Of a stretch of 64,000 bases of DNA, positions 24,066 through 34,700 are shown piece after piece. Made by a program: the position numbers and the translations under genes. This stretch comes from Legionella spiritensis (GTDB lineage: Bacteria; Pseudomonadota; Gammaproteobacteria; Legionellales; Legionellaceae). The notes beneath the pieces were generated by a model that worked only from the letters and a program-made list of their open reading frames with translations, was not told the DNA's origin and did not search any database. Within the stretch, counting starts at the first letter, position 1, and each line of letters opens with the position of its first letter. The DNA is taken from positions 2,692,501 through 2,756,500 of the forward strand of contig NZ_LT906457.1 in assembly GCF_900186965.1 (NCBI RefSeq), read 5' to 3'.

Positions 24066-24243
24066 GACTTCTTTCGAAACTGGCATCAAGTTAGTTCTAT
24101 GTTATAAATTACGGCAATTAAGTTAAATATTAATCCAAATCTTTTTCGTCTTCAAGACCTTTTATATTTCCATACTTCATCAAAGCTCCTTGATTAGGAG
24201 CTTTTTATCAGCAACTTTTGCCAAAGGCTAGTTTCGAAAGAAC
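24066..24243. mobile_element. Putative small element with inverted ends
   Basis: TTCTTTCGAAACTGGC at the left and its complement (GCTAGTTTCGAAAGAA) at the right, differing at one base, enclose about 178 bp. No transposase is inside. The right end abuts the stop codon of the gene ending at 24245. It may be a MITE or decayed IS end. The remainder of 23774-23980 is AT-rich without visible genes. Confidence 0.4.
24182..24206 (+). terminator. Hairpin with T-run
   Basis: AAAGCTCC-TTGATTA-GGAGCTTT forms an 8-bp stem followed by further T residues on the plus strand. It has the shape of an intrinsic terminator. It lies inside the small element 24066-24243, 39 bp beyond the stop of the minus-strand gene. 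Confidence 0.45.
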
Positions 24244-24918
24244 TCTATTGTATTTTTACTGGGATTCCGAACGGAGCAAAAAGTGTTTTCCCATCGATTT
24301 GTACTTGGGTAAACAGTTTAATAAATCCCGCTTTATTAGGCTCAATATGAAATTGTAACTCGGGTCCTCCTCGCTCAAATCCGTTGGTGGGCTCTTTGCC
24401 CATTGGATGGACATGAGTAACCGTTTTAAAGTCCTCATTAAACCCAACGATGTGAGCATAGGCACCCATAATTGGTTCTAACGTATGAACTGGGTTTCCC
24501 TTGGCATCAACAATATCTATTTTACCCATGGCTGGTTGCCCCACTTGTAAGGGCGTTTTATCAAAAGATAATTTGAACTGATAACCATCAACAGTGCTTT
24601 CAAATAAAGGCTGGCGATCAATATGACCTCCTAATCCCTTAATGTTTTTAGGAGATGGAAAATCGGCAATAATATATTCCTGAATTTTTGTATTCGCAGG
24701 CAATAGATCGGCCCAAGTACGATAAGTAGCATTTTTGAGATTAGGCTGCCACTCAAATTGGTAAACACCGGGTGTCGTTGTTTCAACTGGATGAACATGG
24801 CTGTAGTCCATGAGATTGTCATCAATAATTAATAAATGAATCTTTTGTGTATGTGCCTCAACAAGATCGTTTAGGGTAACTGGTTTATTATTTGTTGTTT
24901 TAGATAACTTGATGAAGA

Positions 24919-25681
24919 CTAGGTAGTGTCCCTAAACCTTAAAATCTGATATTTTACCATTCTATATTTGAGATATAAATGGAGTTCGGTCAGTGGCAAG
25001 GATGGTAATTGATGATTTACTTTGGTCAAAATTAGAAAAACTATTGCCAAAGCGTGAAGAAGGTGGTCGACCTGCGAATGATCGGTTGTTTATAGAGGCT
25101 GTATGTTGGATAGTTCGTACAGGGGCTCCGTGGCGTGACTTACCACCTGAGTACGGGTCATGGAAAACGATCTATAACCGATACAATAGATGGTGTAAAA
25201 ATGGTGAATTTGATCGAATACTATCGATCTTAAAAAAAAGGTGGCGATCACGAATGGCACATGATTGATGGAAGCATTATTCGCGCACATCAACATGCCG
25301 CAGGTGCAATTGGCGGACAGGATAAAGAAGCCTTAGGTCGTAGTCGAGGTGGATTTAGCACTAAAATTCATGCGAAAGTTGATGCACTTGGCATGCCCCT
25401 TGGGTTCGTATTAACCGGAGGGGCAATTCACGAAGTAAAAACAGCGCCAATATTATTAGATAAGGATATTAGTGAGTATTTAATTGCTGATAAAGCTTAT
25501 GATAGTAATGAATTTAGAATATATTTGTCTGAACGTGGTACTAAGCCCGTCATACCTCCAAGAAGTTGTCGGCTGATTCAGACAGAATATGATAAGTTAG
25601 CCGCTACTTTCATGGGCGCATTGAACATTGCCAGTATTTTGATATGGTTGAAGTAATCATGGGTTTAGGGACACTACCTAG
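24919..25681 (+). mobile_element. IS5/IS427-type insertion sequence, internally deleted
   Basis: The 755-bp element (24923-25677) has 16-bp inverted ends (GTAGTGTCCCTAAACC) and is flanked by CTAG on both sides as target duplication. Two overlapping transposase frames are inside. The family normally measures about 830-850 bp. The shortfall is explained by a missing stretch in the second frame, so the copy cannot transpose on its own. Confidence 0.85.
24993..25656 (+). pseudogene. IS5-family (IS427) transposase, two frames, deleted core
   Basis: The first frame (24993-25268) has the N-terminal DUF4096 pattern: LLPKREEGGRPANDRLFIEA and APWRDLPPEYGSWKTIYNRY. The second frame gives HEWHMIDGSIIRAHQHAAGA with the catalytic Asp of the DDE set, and DKAYDSNEFR with the second Asp. 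A run of eight A (near 25231) separates the frames; seven A would join them, so the element probably used slippage there. The second frame jumps from IPPRSC to YDKLAATFMGALNIASILIW. It lacks the about 35 residues that hold the catalytic Glu, so it is inactive. Confidence 0.82.
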
Positions 25682-26108
25682 TTTCTTATCCTTTTTTTCA
25701 ATTATCTTCTGAATTGATAATCGCATGGTAGCACTTTGCTGTGACTTCGATGAATTTTTTGAGGGATTTTTCATCGCATGATGATGTGAATTTCCAGCAA
25801 TAGCAATTCCATAATACGAATTACTTAATAGCAAACCAATGAGGGTGATGATAAATTTTTTCACAATAATTTTGGCTCCCAAGGACACTCAACCGTTCTG
25901 TATCATTATATCGTAGATAAACACTAACTACCTAGGTTTCAATTAACCGCTTTATATGATTACTGTTTTTTTTAGAGTTTATACAACATCTCATTCAATT
26001 GCTTAAATCAGTTTAGCGAATTAAAGTATAAGAAAAATTAGATATGCTTAAGATAATTCACTTTATTTTAAGTTATTATTAGGTAATCTATTTATCGATG
26101 GAACTATC

Positions 26109-26273
26109 ATGAGTGATATGGAGATCTTGGAGTATTTTCCTGAAGCAAGAGCCGAAGAGGAAAAAGAAAAAGCTCTCTGTTTTCACCCAAAAAATAGTAA
26201 TCATGCACAAAATAATCTAGTCTATCTTTTGGATTGGGAAGAAGAGTTTGATGTTATTCGTTCAATCAATTAG
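26109..26273 (+). CDS. Small acidic hypothetical protein
   Basis: 54 codons, MSDMEILEYFPEARAEEEKE, then ALCFHPKNSNHAQ and LLDWEEEFDVIRSIN. A weak upstream purine run (ATGGAACTATC) precedes the start. The product is acidic and lacks signal or membrane segments. It sits in an otherwise empty 750-bp stretch (25865-26627) upstream of the cation ATPase. Support is only an intact frame with coding-like composition. Confidence 0.4.
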   Translation: MSDMEILEYFPEARAEEEKEKALCFHPKNSNHAQNNLVYLLDWEEEFDVIRSIN

Positions 26274-26350
26274 AGCTATTTATTTTGACTGGTGATTGAA
26301 TGACAGTCTATATTTTAATTATTTCCTTTTAAAATCATGGATAAAAATCA

Positions 26351-26494
26351 TCATAAAACAAAGTCATTGGTTTATTTTAGCCTGCTGTTTATTACTTGCT
26401 GTTTGTACAAACAGTGGAGCTGCCAACGATAGTACAAAGAATTAAAATATTCATGTCGCGCAAGGCCATGGAGGTGGCAGTGGTCGTTAACATC
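26351..26494 (+). pseudogene. Degenerate small Gly/His-rich secreted peptide
   Basis: A frame reads HWFILACCLLLAVCTNSGAA, then a stop, then VAQGHGGGSGR and another stop. The first part looks like a lipoprotein signal and the second like a Gly/His tail, similar in design to the intact small lipoprotein at 38650-38820. It may be a decayed paralogue at the head of the metal operon. The evidence is weak. Confidence 0.3.
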
Positions 26495-26627
26495 AGGGGC
26501 TTTAGACTGAATTGTAAGGGTTTGTCGTGAGTATTGATTCTCTTATAATACCAACTTAGGCGTTTGAATTTTTAGGGAAATTAGACTCACATGTATAATA
26601 GGTGAGCAGATTCAAAGGATGGACGCA

Positions 26628-29324
26628 ATGACGCAGATTTGGCATGACAAGAAGCCCCAAGAAGTGGCCAAAGTACTTAAAACTGATTTATCAGTTGGTT
26701 TAACTGAGGAAGAAGCACAACGACGCTTAGAAGAGTCTGGCGCTAATGTATTGGTCAAACAGAAAAAAACTTCTTTTTTGAAAATTCTTTTCCAACAAGT
26801 AAACAGTTTAGTCACCTGGGTTCTTTTAGGCGCTGTAGTCATTTCATTTTTACTGGGTGAAACAGTAGATGCCATTGCCATTTTTGCCATTGTGGTTTTG
26901 AATGCCATTATCGGCTTTATTATCGAATTTCGAGCTGATCGTGCTATTTTAGCGTTGCAAAAATTGGCTTCCCCTAAAGCCAGGGTAATTCGAGATGGTC
27001 ATGCCAAGATGATCACTACTTCCGATATCGTGCCAGGCGATACACTTCTTTTTGAAGGAGGAGATTTAGTTGCAGCTGATGCTCGTCTTTTTGAGCTGTC
27101 TTCCTTAAAGACGGAGGAAGCCCCTTTAACTGGTGAATCATTGCCTATTGAAAAAAATCTCAATTTTTGTAGTGTTGAAACGCCACTCGCTGAGCGCAAA
27201 AACATGGTCTTCATGGGAACATCCGTGGCGAATGGTACAGGTCGAGCCATTGTAGTCGCAACCGGAATGAGTACCGAAATGGGACGTATTGCGACCATGT
27301 TGAATGAGGCTTCTCGTGATGAATCCCCATTACAAAAAAGGCTTAATCAAGTGGGTTCCCGGCTATTATGGCTTTGTTTTTCCATTGTCCTACTGATTTT
27401 TATTCTCGGTTGGTTACGTCGTATTCCATTTTTTGAATTGTTTATGAGCTCCGTTAGTCTGGCTGTAGCGGCTATTCCTGAGGGTTTACCTGCGGTAGTC
27501 ACTGTTGCTTTAGCCTTAGGTGTTCAACGCATGGTACGACGTGCCGTCTTGGTAAGGCGTATGTCAGCTGTGGAAACTCTGGGTTGTCTCCAAGTCATTT
27601 GTACGGATAAAACAGGGACATTAACAGTGGGTGAGATGACAGCCCGTAAACTCATTACCGCAGAGGAAGTGTACAGTATCATAGGTGAAGGATATCACTT
27701 GGATGGTCATTTTATTTCCCAAGGTCAAGAGATCGATGTCGCCAAAGATAATTTGTTACAGACGGTTTTGAACGCCGCTTCGGCCTGTAACAATGCAGAA
27801 ATTCGTTTGCAACAAGGACAACTATCCACTGTTGGGGACCCAACAGAAATTGCACTATTAGTAGCGGCTGCCAAAGGAGATATTTGGCGTGATAATCTGG
27901 AGTCTACTTTTCCTCGCATACGAGAATTGCCTTTCGATTCAGAACGAAAACGTATGACGATAATCCGTAGGCAAGCAGAGCAACTGACTGCGTTTGTCAA
28001 AGGGGCACCTGAAGTGATTTTCGAACGCTGTACCCATATTTTGACTCGAGAGGGCATCAAAAAATTAACCCCTAAAGAACGTGCCCGTATGCAACAATCC
28101 TGTCAATTGATGGCCAGTGAAGCATTGCGAATCTTGGCCTTTGCACAACGGCAATGCGATTCTTCATTATTGGAGGCTGCTGATGAAGACATTGAAAATA
28201 ATCTTGTTTTACTGGGTCTTATAGGACTCCAGGATCCCCCGCATGCTGATGCAAAAGCTTCGGTTAAACGTTGTAAAATGGCGGGCATTAAACCAGTCAT
28301 GATCACAGGCGATCACCCCGATACCGCCAAAGCAATTGCCCGTGAATTAGAGATACTGAATCCAGGCGATCGCCTGATGACAGGTAATGAACTGGATAAG
28401 ATGTCTGATGATGACTTTATGGCGTGTGTGAAACAGATTGCTGTTTATGCTCGCGTTACTGCTGAACATAAATTAAAAATCGTTCGTGCCTGGAAAAAAC
28501 ACCACATGGTGGTTGCAATGACTGGTGATGGTGTAAACGATGCACCGGCACTAAAAGAAGCTTCGGTTGGTATCGCAATGGGGATCACAGGCACTGAAGT
28601 GACTAAAGAATCTGCCGATATTATTCTCATGGATAATAACTTTACCTCTATTGTCGATGGGATTGAAGAAGGGCGGACAATTTATGACAATATTGCCAAA
28701 ACGCTTGCTTATTTATTAGCGGGAAATATGGGTGAACTGCTGGTTGTTTTTAGTGTTCTTTTAATCGGCTGGCCCTTACCACTATTGCCAATCCAATTGT
28801 TATGGATAAATTTAGTGACGGATGGTTTGCCGGCATTGGCTTTGGCAACCGATCCGGCTGAGCCTGGAATTCTTAAACGTCCGCCAAGATCATCACAACA
28901 ATCTCTGATGAATTTTTCATTTTTCAAGCAGGTATCTTTTATAGGCTGTTTAACGGCACTAGTCACCTTTGGTGTGTTTGCTTACGAATATTTAGTCAAT
29001 GCGGATTTGATACAGGCTCAGGACGCTGCTTTTTCTGTTTTAGTGACTGCTGAACTATTGAGAGCCTTTGGGGCTCGTAGTCAAACCAAGACCATATGGC
29101 AAGTAGGATTGTTTTCAAACATGCGATTGTTTTTTATTGTCAGCATTAGTTTTGCGTTGCAGATTTTCATTCATCATGTCCCATTTTTGCAACGTCTTTT
29201 TGGAATTAGTCCAGTGACTTTATCTGAATGCTTGCTTTGGATAGTCTTAGGAACCATCCCTTTACTGATTTTGGAATTGAAGAAAATGATTACATTAAGG
29301 AATTCACCTCATGAGGCGTTTTAA
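26628..29324 (+). CDS. P2-type cation-transporting ATPase
   Basis: About 898 residues from the ATG at 26628, chosen because AAAGGA ends 8 nt before it; a closer ATG at 26619 has no room for a ribosome site. N-terminal cation-ATPase domain (about 1-75), actuator with LTGES (near 170), transmembrane-4 motif AIPEGLPAVV (near 285), phosphorylation motif CDKTGTLT (near 325), and the hinge [15 protein letters not shown] (near 625). The PEGLP motif marks the Ca2+/Na+-type branch, not the CPC heavy-metal branch. The C-terminus overlaps the next gene by 14 bp. It probably exports a divalent or monovalent cation; the ion is not determined. Confidence 0.88.
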   Translation: MTQIWHDKKPQEVAKVLKTDLSVGLTEEEAQRRLEESGANVLVKQKKTSFLKILFQQVNSLVTWVLLGAVVISFLLGETVDAIAIFAIVVLNAIIGFIIEFRADRAILALQKLASPKARVIRDGHAKMITTSDIVPGDTLLFEGGDLVAADARLFELSSLKTEEAPLTGESLPIEKNLNFCSVETPLAERKNMVFMGTSVANGTGRAIVVATGMSTEMGRIATMLNEASRDESPLQKRLNQVGSRLLWLCFSIVLLIFILGWLRRIPFFELFMSSVSLAVAAIPEGLPAVVTVALALGVQRMVRRAVLVRRMSAVETLGCLQVICTDKTGTLTVGEMTARKLITAEEVYSIIGEGYHLDGHFISQGQEIDVAKDNLLQTVLNAASACNNAEIRLQQGQLSTVGDPTEIALLVAAAKGDIWRDNLESTFPRIRELPFDSERKRMTIIRRQAEQLTAFVKGAPEVIFERCTHILTREGIKKLTPKERARMQQSCQLMASEALRILAFAQRQCDSSLLEAADEDIENNLVLLGLIGLQDPPHADAKASVKRCKMAGIKPVMITGDHPDTAKAIARELEILNPGDRLMTGNELDKMSDDDFMACVKQIAVYARVTAEHKLKIVRAWKKHHMVVAMTGDGVNDAPALKEASVGIAMGITGTEVTKESADIILMDNNFTSIVDGIEEGRTIYDNIAKTLAYLLAGNMGELLVVFSVLLIGWPLPLLPIQLLWINLVTDGLPALALATDPAEPGILKRPPRSSQQSLMNFSFFKQVSFIGCLTALVTFGVFAYEYLVNADLIQAQDAAFSVLVTAELLRAFGARSQTKTIWQVGLFSNMRLFFIVSISFALQIFIHHVPFLQRLFGISPVTLSECLLWIVLGTIPLLILELKKMITLRNSPHEAF

Positions 29325-30555
29325 TTTAAAAAAATGCTTCTGGGTTATCATGATAATAAGCTTGATCAATTATCCTGTTTTCTCTTTAAGCCATGCTGCT
29401 CCAATACCGGCTTTAGAGAAACTGATTGAAGAGGCTAAGGGAAATAACCCACAAATTAAGGCGGCTCAGGCGCGCTGGCTCGCTGCCAATCGTGTTGCAC
29501 CCCAAGCCCGTTCACTACCTGATCCAAAAGTCAGTGTTGGTTCCCCGATGAATATTGATCCCATGCGGCTACAAATGATTGGTGCAAGTCAGGAAATTCC
29601 ATTTCCAGGGAAGCTTGCAGTTCGTGGGAAAATAGCGGTGGAAAAGGCGAAGCGAGCAGCTGCTGACTATCAGGCAACGTGCCTGGTTGTTATTGCCCAA
29701 TTAAAGCGTATCTATTACAACCTTTATTCGGTTAATAAATCAATTGAAATCCTGCAAAAAACCCTACTGCTTCTGCAAGAGCTTGAAAAAAGTGCTCAAG
29801 TGAATTACAGCGTGGGAAAAGTACCGCAACAAGATATTTTTCGGGCGCAAACCGAAATCGCTCGCCTGGATATGCGTTTGGTTATCTTAAAACAAGAGCG
29901 GGAATCGCTTGAGGCTGATATTAACCGTCTTTTAAATCGACCTTTGGATATTGCAATTCATACCCCACCGCAGTTATCTGTAACCCATCATCGTCATAAT
30001 TTGGCATTTCTCAATAACCTCATCAAACAGCGCTCTCCACAATTAAAAGCACGCGAACGAAGCGTTGAGCAACGACGCCAAACGGTTAAATTAAGTAAAA
30101 TGAATTATTTTCCTGATGTTGAAATTGAAGGAGGAAAATTACATAACACAGTAACGAATAATGACGGATATATGGTCAACTTGAAAGCCACTATTCCTTT
30201 GTATTTTATGGAGAAGCAAAATAATGGCTTGCGAGAATCCCTTTCTCGTTACAATGCTGAAATAGAAGATTTGCACACTACCTATCAAGCACTGCTTTTC
30301 CAGGTCAAAAACGCTTTTTTAGTGGAACAGCGTTCTGCAAAGTTAATTGAATTGATTCAAGGCTCCATCATTCCTTTGGCCACACTAACGTTTAATTCAT
30401 CACAAGCCAATTATGGAGTTGGTAAAGTGGATTTTTTAACCTTGCTTAATAACTTGCTGACGTTACAAGAAAATGAAATTGAATTGCATAATGAGTTGGC
30501 AAATCACGAAAAAGCCATCACGCAGATAGAAGAAATTACAGGGAAGCTCACATGA
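29311..30555 (+). CDS. TolC-family outer-membrane factor (CusC/CzcC-like)
   Basis: 414 residues with an N-terminal signal peptide (SLINYPVFSLSHAAP). Two repeats of TolC-type coiled-coil and strand units are seen: EEAKGNNPQIKAAQARWLAA and SPQLKARERSVEQRRQTVKL. The gene starts inside the ATPase end, and its stop overlaps the adaptor start (ATGA). It is the outer channel of the tripartite pump with the two downstream genes. The first ATG has AAGGA about 11 nt upstream. Confidence 0.9.
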   Translation: MRRFNLKKCFWVIMIISLINYPVFSLSHAAPIPALEKLIEEAKGNNPQIKAAQARWLAANRVAPQARSLPDPKVSVGSPMNIDPMRLQMIGASQEIPFPGKLAVRGKIAVEKAKRAAADYQATCLVVIAQLKRIYYNLYSVNKSIEILQKTLLLLQELEKSAQVNYSVGKVPQQDIFRAQTEIARLDMRLVILKQERESLEADINRLLNRPLDIAIHTPPQLSVTHHRHNLAFLNNLIKQRSPQLKARERSVEQRRQTVKLSKMNYFPDVEIEGGKLHNTVTNNDGYMVNLKATIPLYFMEKQNNGLRESLSRYNAEIEDLHTTYQALLFQVKNAFLVEQRSAKLIELIQGSIIPLATLTFNSSQANYGVGKVDFLTLLNNLLTLQENEIELHNELANHEKAITQIEEITGKLT

Positions 30556-31676
30556 AGTCTAGAAAGCCAATCGTCTTATTTATTGTGTTATTAATCGCCG
30601 TTCAAATAGGTATTGCGCAATCAACAACAATTACTCATGACAAGATGGATATGAAAAAATCCACCTCGGACAATTTAATCATGATAGACCCAGTTCGCTT
30701 ACAAGCCATAGGCATTACATCGGAGCCGGTAAAAAGCCAATGGATTGAAAAAACGATTCGTACGGTGGGTTATGTTGAAGCAGATGAACGGTTGGTTGCC
30801 CATATTCATGTGCGTTTTGATGGTTGGATAGAAAAATTATTCGTCAATTTTACTGGAGAGAAAGTTAAAAAGGGTCAAGCTTTATTTACTGTTTATAGTC
30901 CTGATCTGGTTTCTACTCAACAAGAATATTTGTTGGCTTTGCAGGCCAAAAAAATTCTTGGAAAAAACCAAAATAGTTCGATTGCATCAGGCTCAGAAAC
31001 CTCCTTCGAGGCTGCCAAGCAAAGACTTTTGCTGTGGGGGATTTCTGAAAAGGAAATTAAGCAATTAACCCAAAGCGGTAAAATTACCAATACGATGACC
31101 ATTAGTTCTCCAATTAATGGAACAGTTATTCATAAAATGGCATTAGTCGGTATGCGAATCAAACCAGAAGATGAACTGTATACCATAGCCGATTTATCTC
31201 GTTTGTGGATTTTAGGCGACATTTATGAGTATGAATTACCTTATATTAAACTCGATCAAACAGCAGATGTCACCTTGTCGTATTTGCCTAATCAATTGTT
31301 TAAAGCCAAACTGGATTTTATTTATCCAACGGTCGATATGAAAACTCGTACCGCCAAGGTTCGTTTTGTGGTGGATAATGCCAAAGATCAATTAAAACCG
31401 GGGATGTACGCCAATATTGACTTAAAAATTCCTTTAGGCAAGCGACTTGTAGTGTCCAAAAATGCTGTCTTGATAACGGGCGAGCGTGCGGTGGTGTTTA
31501 TTTATCATGGGGATGGAAAAATTGAGTGGCGCAATGTGACATTGGGTGTGCGTGCTGGTGATTTGATCGAGGTGGTACAAGGCATCAAAGAGGGAGATAA
31601 TATTATTACGTCAGCCAATTTCCTCATTGATTCCGAGAGTCAGTTAAAAGCCGCAATGGGCGGAATGCAGCATTGA
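30552..31676 (+). CDS. RND periplasmic adaptor (CusB-like)
   Basis: 374 residues with a signal peptide (PIVLFIVLLIAVQIGIAQS). A Met-containing N-terminal region (THDKMDMKKSTSDNLIMID) could bind Cu/Ag. Barrel-sandwich and hairpin domains follow: VRFDGWIEKLFVNFTGEKVK, KKGQALFTVYSPDLVSTQQE and the lipoyl-like GTVIHKMALVGMRIK. It ends in the membrane-proximal domain (LVVSKNAVLITGERAVVF). It joins the inner pump to the outer channel. Translation is coupled to the TolC-like gene by ATGA. Confidence 0.9.
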   Translation: MKSRKPIVLFIVLLIAVQIGIAQSTTITHDKMDMKKSTSDNLIMIDPVRLQAIGITSEPVKSQWIEKTIRTVGYVEADERLVAHIHVRFDGWIEKLFVNFTGEKVKKGQALFTVYSPDLVSTQQEYLLALQAKKILGKNQNSSIASGSETSFEAAKQRLLLWGISEKEIKQLTQSGKITNTMTISSPINGTVIHKMALVGMRIKPEDELYTIADLSRLWILGDIYEYELPYIKLDQTADVTLSYLPNQLFKAKLDFIYPTVDMKTRTAKVRFVVDNAKDQLKPGMYANIDLKIPLGKRLVVSKNAVLITGERAVVFIYHGDGKIEWRNVTLGVRAGDLIEVVQGIKEGDNIITSANFLIDSESQLKAAMGGMQH

Positions 31677-31702
31677 CGCATTAATACGATAAAAGGATTT
31701 AC

Positions 31703-34700
31703 ATGGTTGAGAAAATAATTGAATTCTGCGCAAACAATCGATTTATCGTGTTGCTATTTGTCGTGGGGTTCTCCTTGGGCGGTTGGTGGGGTTTAAAAAA
31801 TACTCGCATGGATGCTTTGCCTGATATTTCGGATACGCAAGTGATTGTGTATACCACATGGATGGGCAGAGCACCGGATCTGGTGGAAGATCAAGTCACT
31901 TATCCCATTGTAACAGCATTATTATCTGCACCGAATGTCGTAGCTGTGCGTGGTTTTTCTGATTTTGGCTTTTCTTACGTGTACATCATTTTTAAAGATG
32001 GAACGGATATTTATTGGGCACGCTCGCGCGTATTAGAATACATGAGCCAATTGAGCGGAAAACTGCCTGAAGGGGTGACCCCTCAATTAGGTCCTGATGC
32101 CACACCAGTCGGTTGGATTTATCAATACGCCTTAGTGGATGAAAGCGGGAAGCATAATCTGGCCGATTTACGCACTTTTCAAGATTGGTATTTAAGTTAT
32201 TGGTTAAGAGCTATACCTGGTGTATCAGAGGTCGCCACCGTGGGTGGTTTTGTTAAGCAGTATCAAATTAATTTAGATCCCGTCAAAGTACTTTCCTATA
32301 AACTTTCTGTACCCCAAATTATTGAAAAAATTCGTATGAGCAATAATGATACTGGTGGGCGTGTCATTGAATTTTCAGGGACAGAGTACATGGTTCGTGG
32401 ACGAGGCTATATCACGTCGACAGATGATATTGAAAAAATAGCCATTGGTACGAATGCCAATGGGACGCCGATTTTATTACGAGATGTGGCAACCGTGCAG
32501 CTAGGCTCAGACATGCGTCGTGGTGTGGTCGATTTAAATGGTCAAGGCGAAACCGTTGGTGGCATCGTCATCATGCGTTTTGGGGAAGACGTTTTGGAAG
32601 TGATTGGTCGAATCAAGGATAAGCTCAAAGAATTGGCTACTGCCATTCCAGAAGGAATAAAAATGGTCAATGTGTATGACCGCAGTAATCTGATTCGAGA
32701 AGCCATTTCAACGGCCAACTGGAATTTGATTGAAGAACTTGTGGTGGTTGGGTTATTAATCATTGTTTTCTTGGGGCATTTTCGTTCCGCTTTGATTCCA
32801 ATTATTACTTTGCCGCTTGCTATTTTGATTTCGTTTATTCCCATTTATTTTTTCAATATCGGCCTTAATATCATGTCCATTGGCGGCATCATTGTGGCGG
32901 TTGGGGATATGGTGGATGCGGCCATTATCATGGTCGATAACGCACACAAACGGTTAGCCGATTGGGAAGCAAAAGGAAGTCCCGGCGATCGCAACAAAGT
33001 GTTGATTGATTCAGCGAAAGAAGTAGGCCCTGCCATTTTTGCATCATTAGTGGTTATTGCCATATCGTTTATGCCGGTTTTTACCCTGGAGGCCCAAGAA
33101 GGACGGTTATTCTCACCCTTGGCCTATACAAAAAATTTAGCCATTTTTATGAGTGCTTTGCTGGCCATTACTTTAATCCCCATGTTATTACCTATTTTGG
33201 TGCGTGGGCGTATCATCCCCGAGCAAAAACATCCCATTACCCGCGTGATGCAAAAAATGTACGCACCAGTTTTGAAATTAGCACTGCATTACCGTGGTGT
33301 TGTAGTAGCGATTGCTGTGGTAGCAGCATTAGCCACGGTTCCCCTCTATAAACTCATTGGCTCAGAATTCATGCCGCCTCTGTATGAAGGTACGATTTTA
33401 TATATGCCTGTTACTTTACCTGGCATATCGGTCACACAAGCCACAGAACTGCTCCAGGAAATGGATAAGAAATTAAAATCATTCCCGGAAGTGGCTTATG
33501 TGTTTGGAAAAACGGGACGGGCTAATACGTCAACCGATCCTTCTCCTTTTAGCATGATGGAAGTGATTGTTGAACTTAAGCCTAAGAAATTTTGGCGCAA
33601 AAGCGTGACCTATGAAAGCCTGGTCGCTGAGATGGACAAAGCCTTGCAATTTCCCGGTGTGAGCAATGCCTGGACTATGCCCATTAAAGCGCGTAATGAC
33701 ATGCTCACCACAGGAATTCGAACCGCTGTAGGGATTAAAGTTTTTGGTCCTGACATTAAAAAAATTGAAGCCATTGGCAAAGAAATCGAAATGGTAGCCA
33801 AAGAAGTACCGGGGACAAGTACGGTGTATGCGGAACGGGTGGCTGGAGGGTATTTTCTTGATTTTGACATCCATCGAGACGAGCTTGCGCGCTATGGTTT
33901 AACCATTATGGATGTCAATCGTATCATCGAATCAGCCGTGGGTGGTGAAAACATAGCGACCACAATTGAAGGCCGTGAACGTTATCCTGTTAATGTGCGT
34001 TATTTGCGAGAATTACGCGATGATCCGGATAAGATCAATCGTATTTTAGTGAAAACACCCAGTGGTGCTGAAATACCTATTGCTCAATTGGTGACTTTAA
34101 CCTTTCGTTCAGGTCCTGCCATGGTTCGCGATGAGAATGCGATGTTAGCAGGTTATGTGTTCATTGATATTAGCGGACGAGACATTGGAAGCTACGTGGA
34201 AGAGTTAAAGCAAGTGGTCAAGGCAAAAGTCACATTACCCCCGGGCTACACGCTTGCCTGGTCAGGTCAATACGAATTCATGCAACGCGTGTATGAACGA
34301 CTTAAAATTTTTGTACCACTCACCTTAGCCATTATTTTTATTTTGTTTTACTTTACCTTCCGCACCATCACTGAGACATTGATGGTGATGCTAGGTGTAC
34401 CCTTTGCTCTACTTGGCGGATTTTTGCTGCTCCTTCTATTAGGGTACAACATGAGTATCGCGGTCTGGGTTGGGATGATTGCACTTGCTGGAGTGGCTGC
34501 TGAAACGAGTGCGGTGATGCTCGCTTACCTTGATTCTGATTACAACGAGCAAAAAGAAAAAGGATTACTCAAAACCTTGCCGGACTTGATTCAAACGGTG
34601 CAGCAATGCGCCGTATCGCGTATTCGCCCTATGGCGATGGCAGGGCTTGCGAATATACTGGGTTTGTTACCGGTGATGTGGGCGACAGGTATTGGTGCTG

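Larger units (their letters stand above)
24245..25864 (-). pseudogene. Periplasmic YtkA-like protein gene split by an IS
   Basis: The 5' part (25864 to 25678) starts with a GTG and encodes a signal peptide (KKFIITLIGLLLSNSYYGIA) and a Lys/Ser/His-rich stretch. The 3' part (24922 to 24245) continues with LSKTTNNKPVTLNDLVEAHT, then KIHLLIIDDNLMDYSHVHPV, and beta-rich domains to the end. Removing the IS and one CTAG copy restores one frame across the junction (KKLVFIKLSK), giving a protein of about 290 residues. The HVHPVE and VTHVHPMG segments are typical of exported proteins found in heavy-metal resistance clusters. The gene is inactive as it stands, although the 3' part could be expressed from internal starts. 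Confidence 0.8.
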
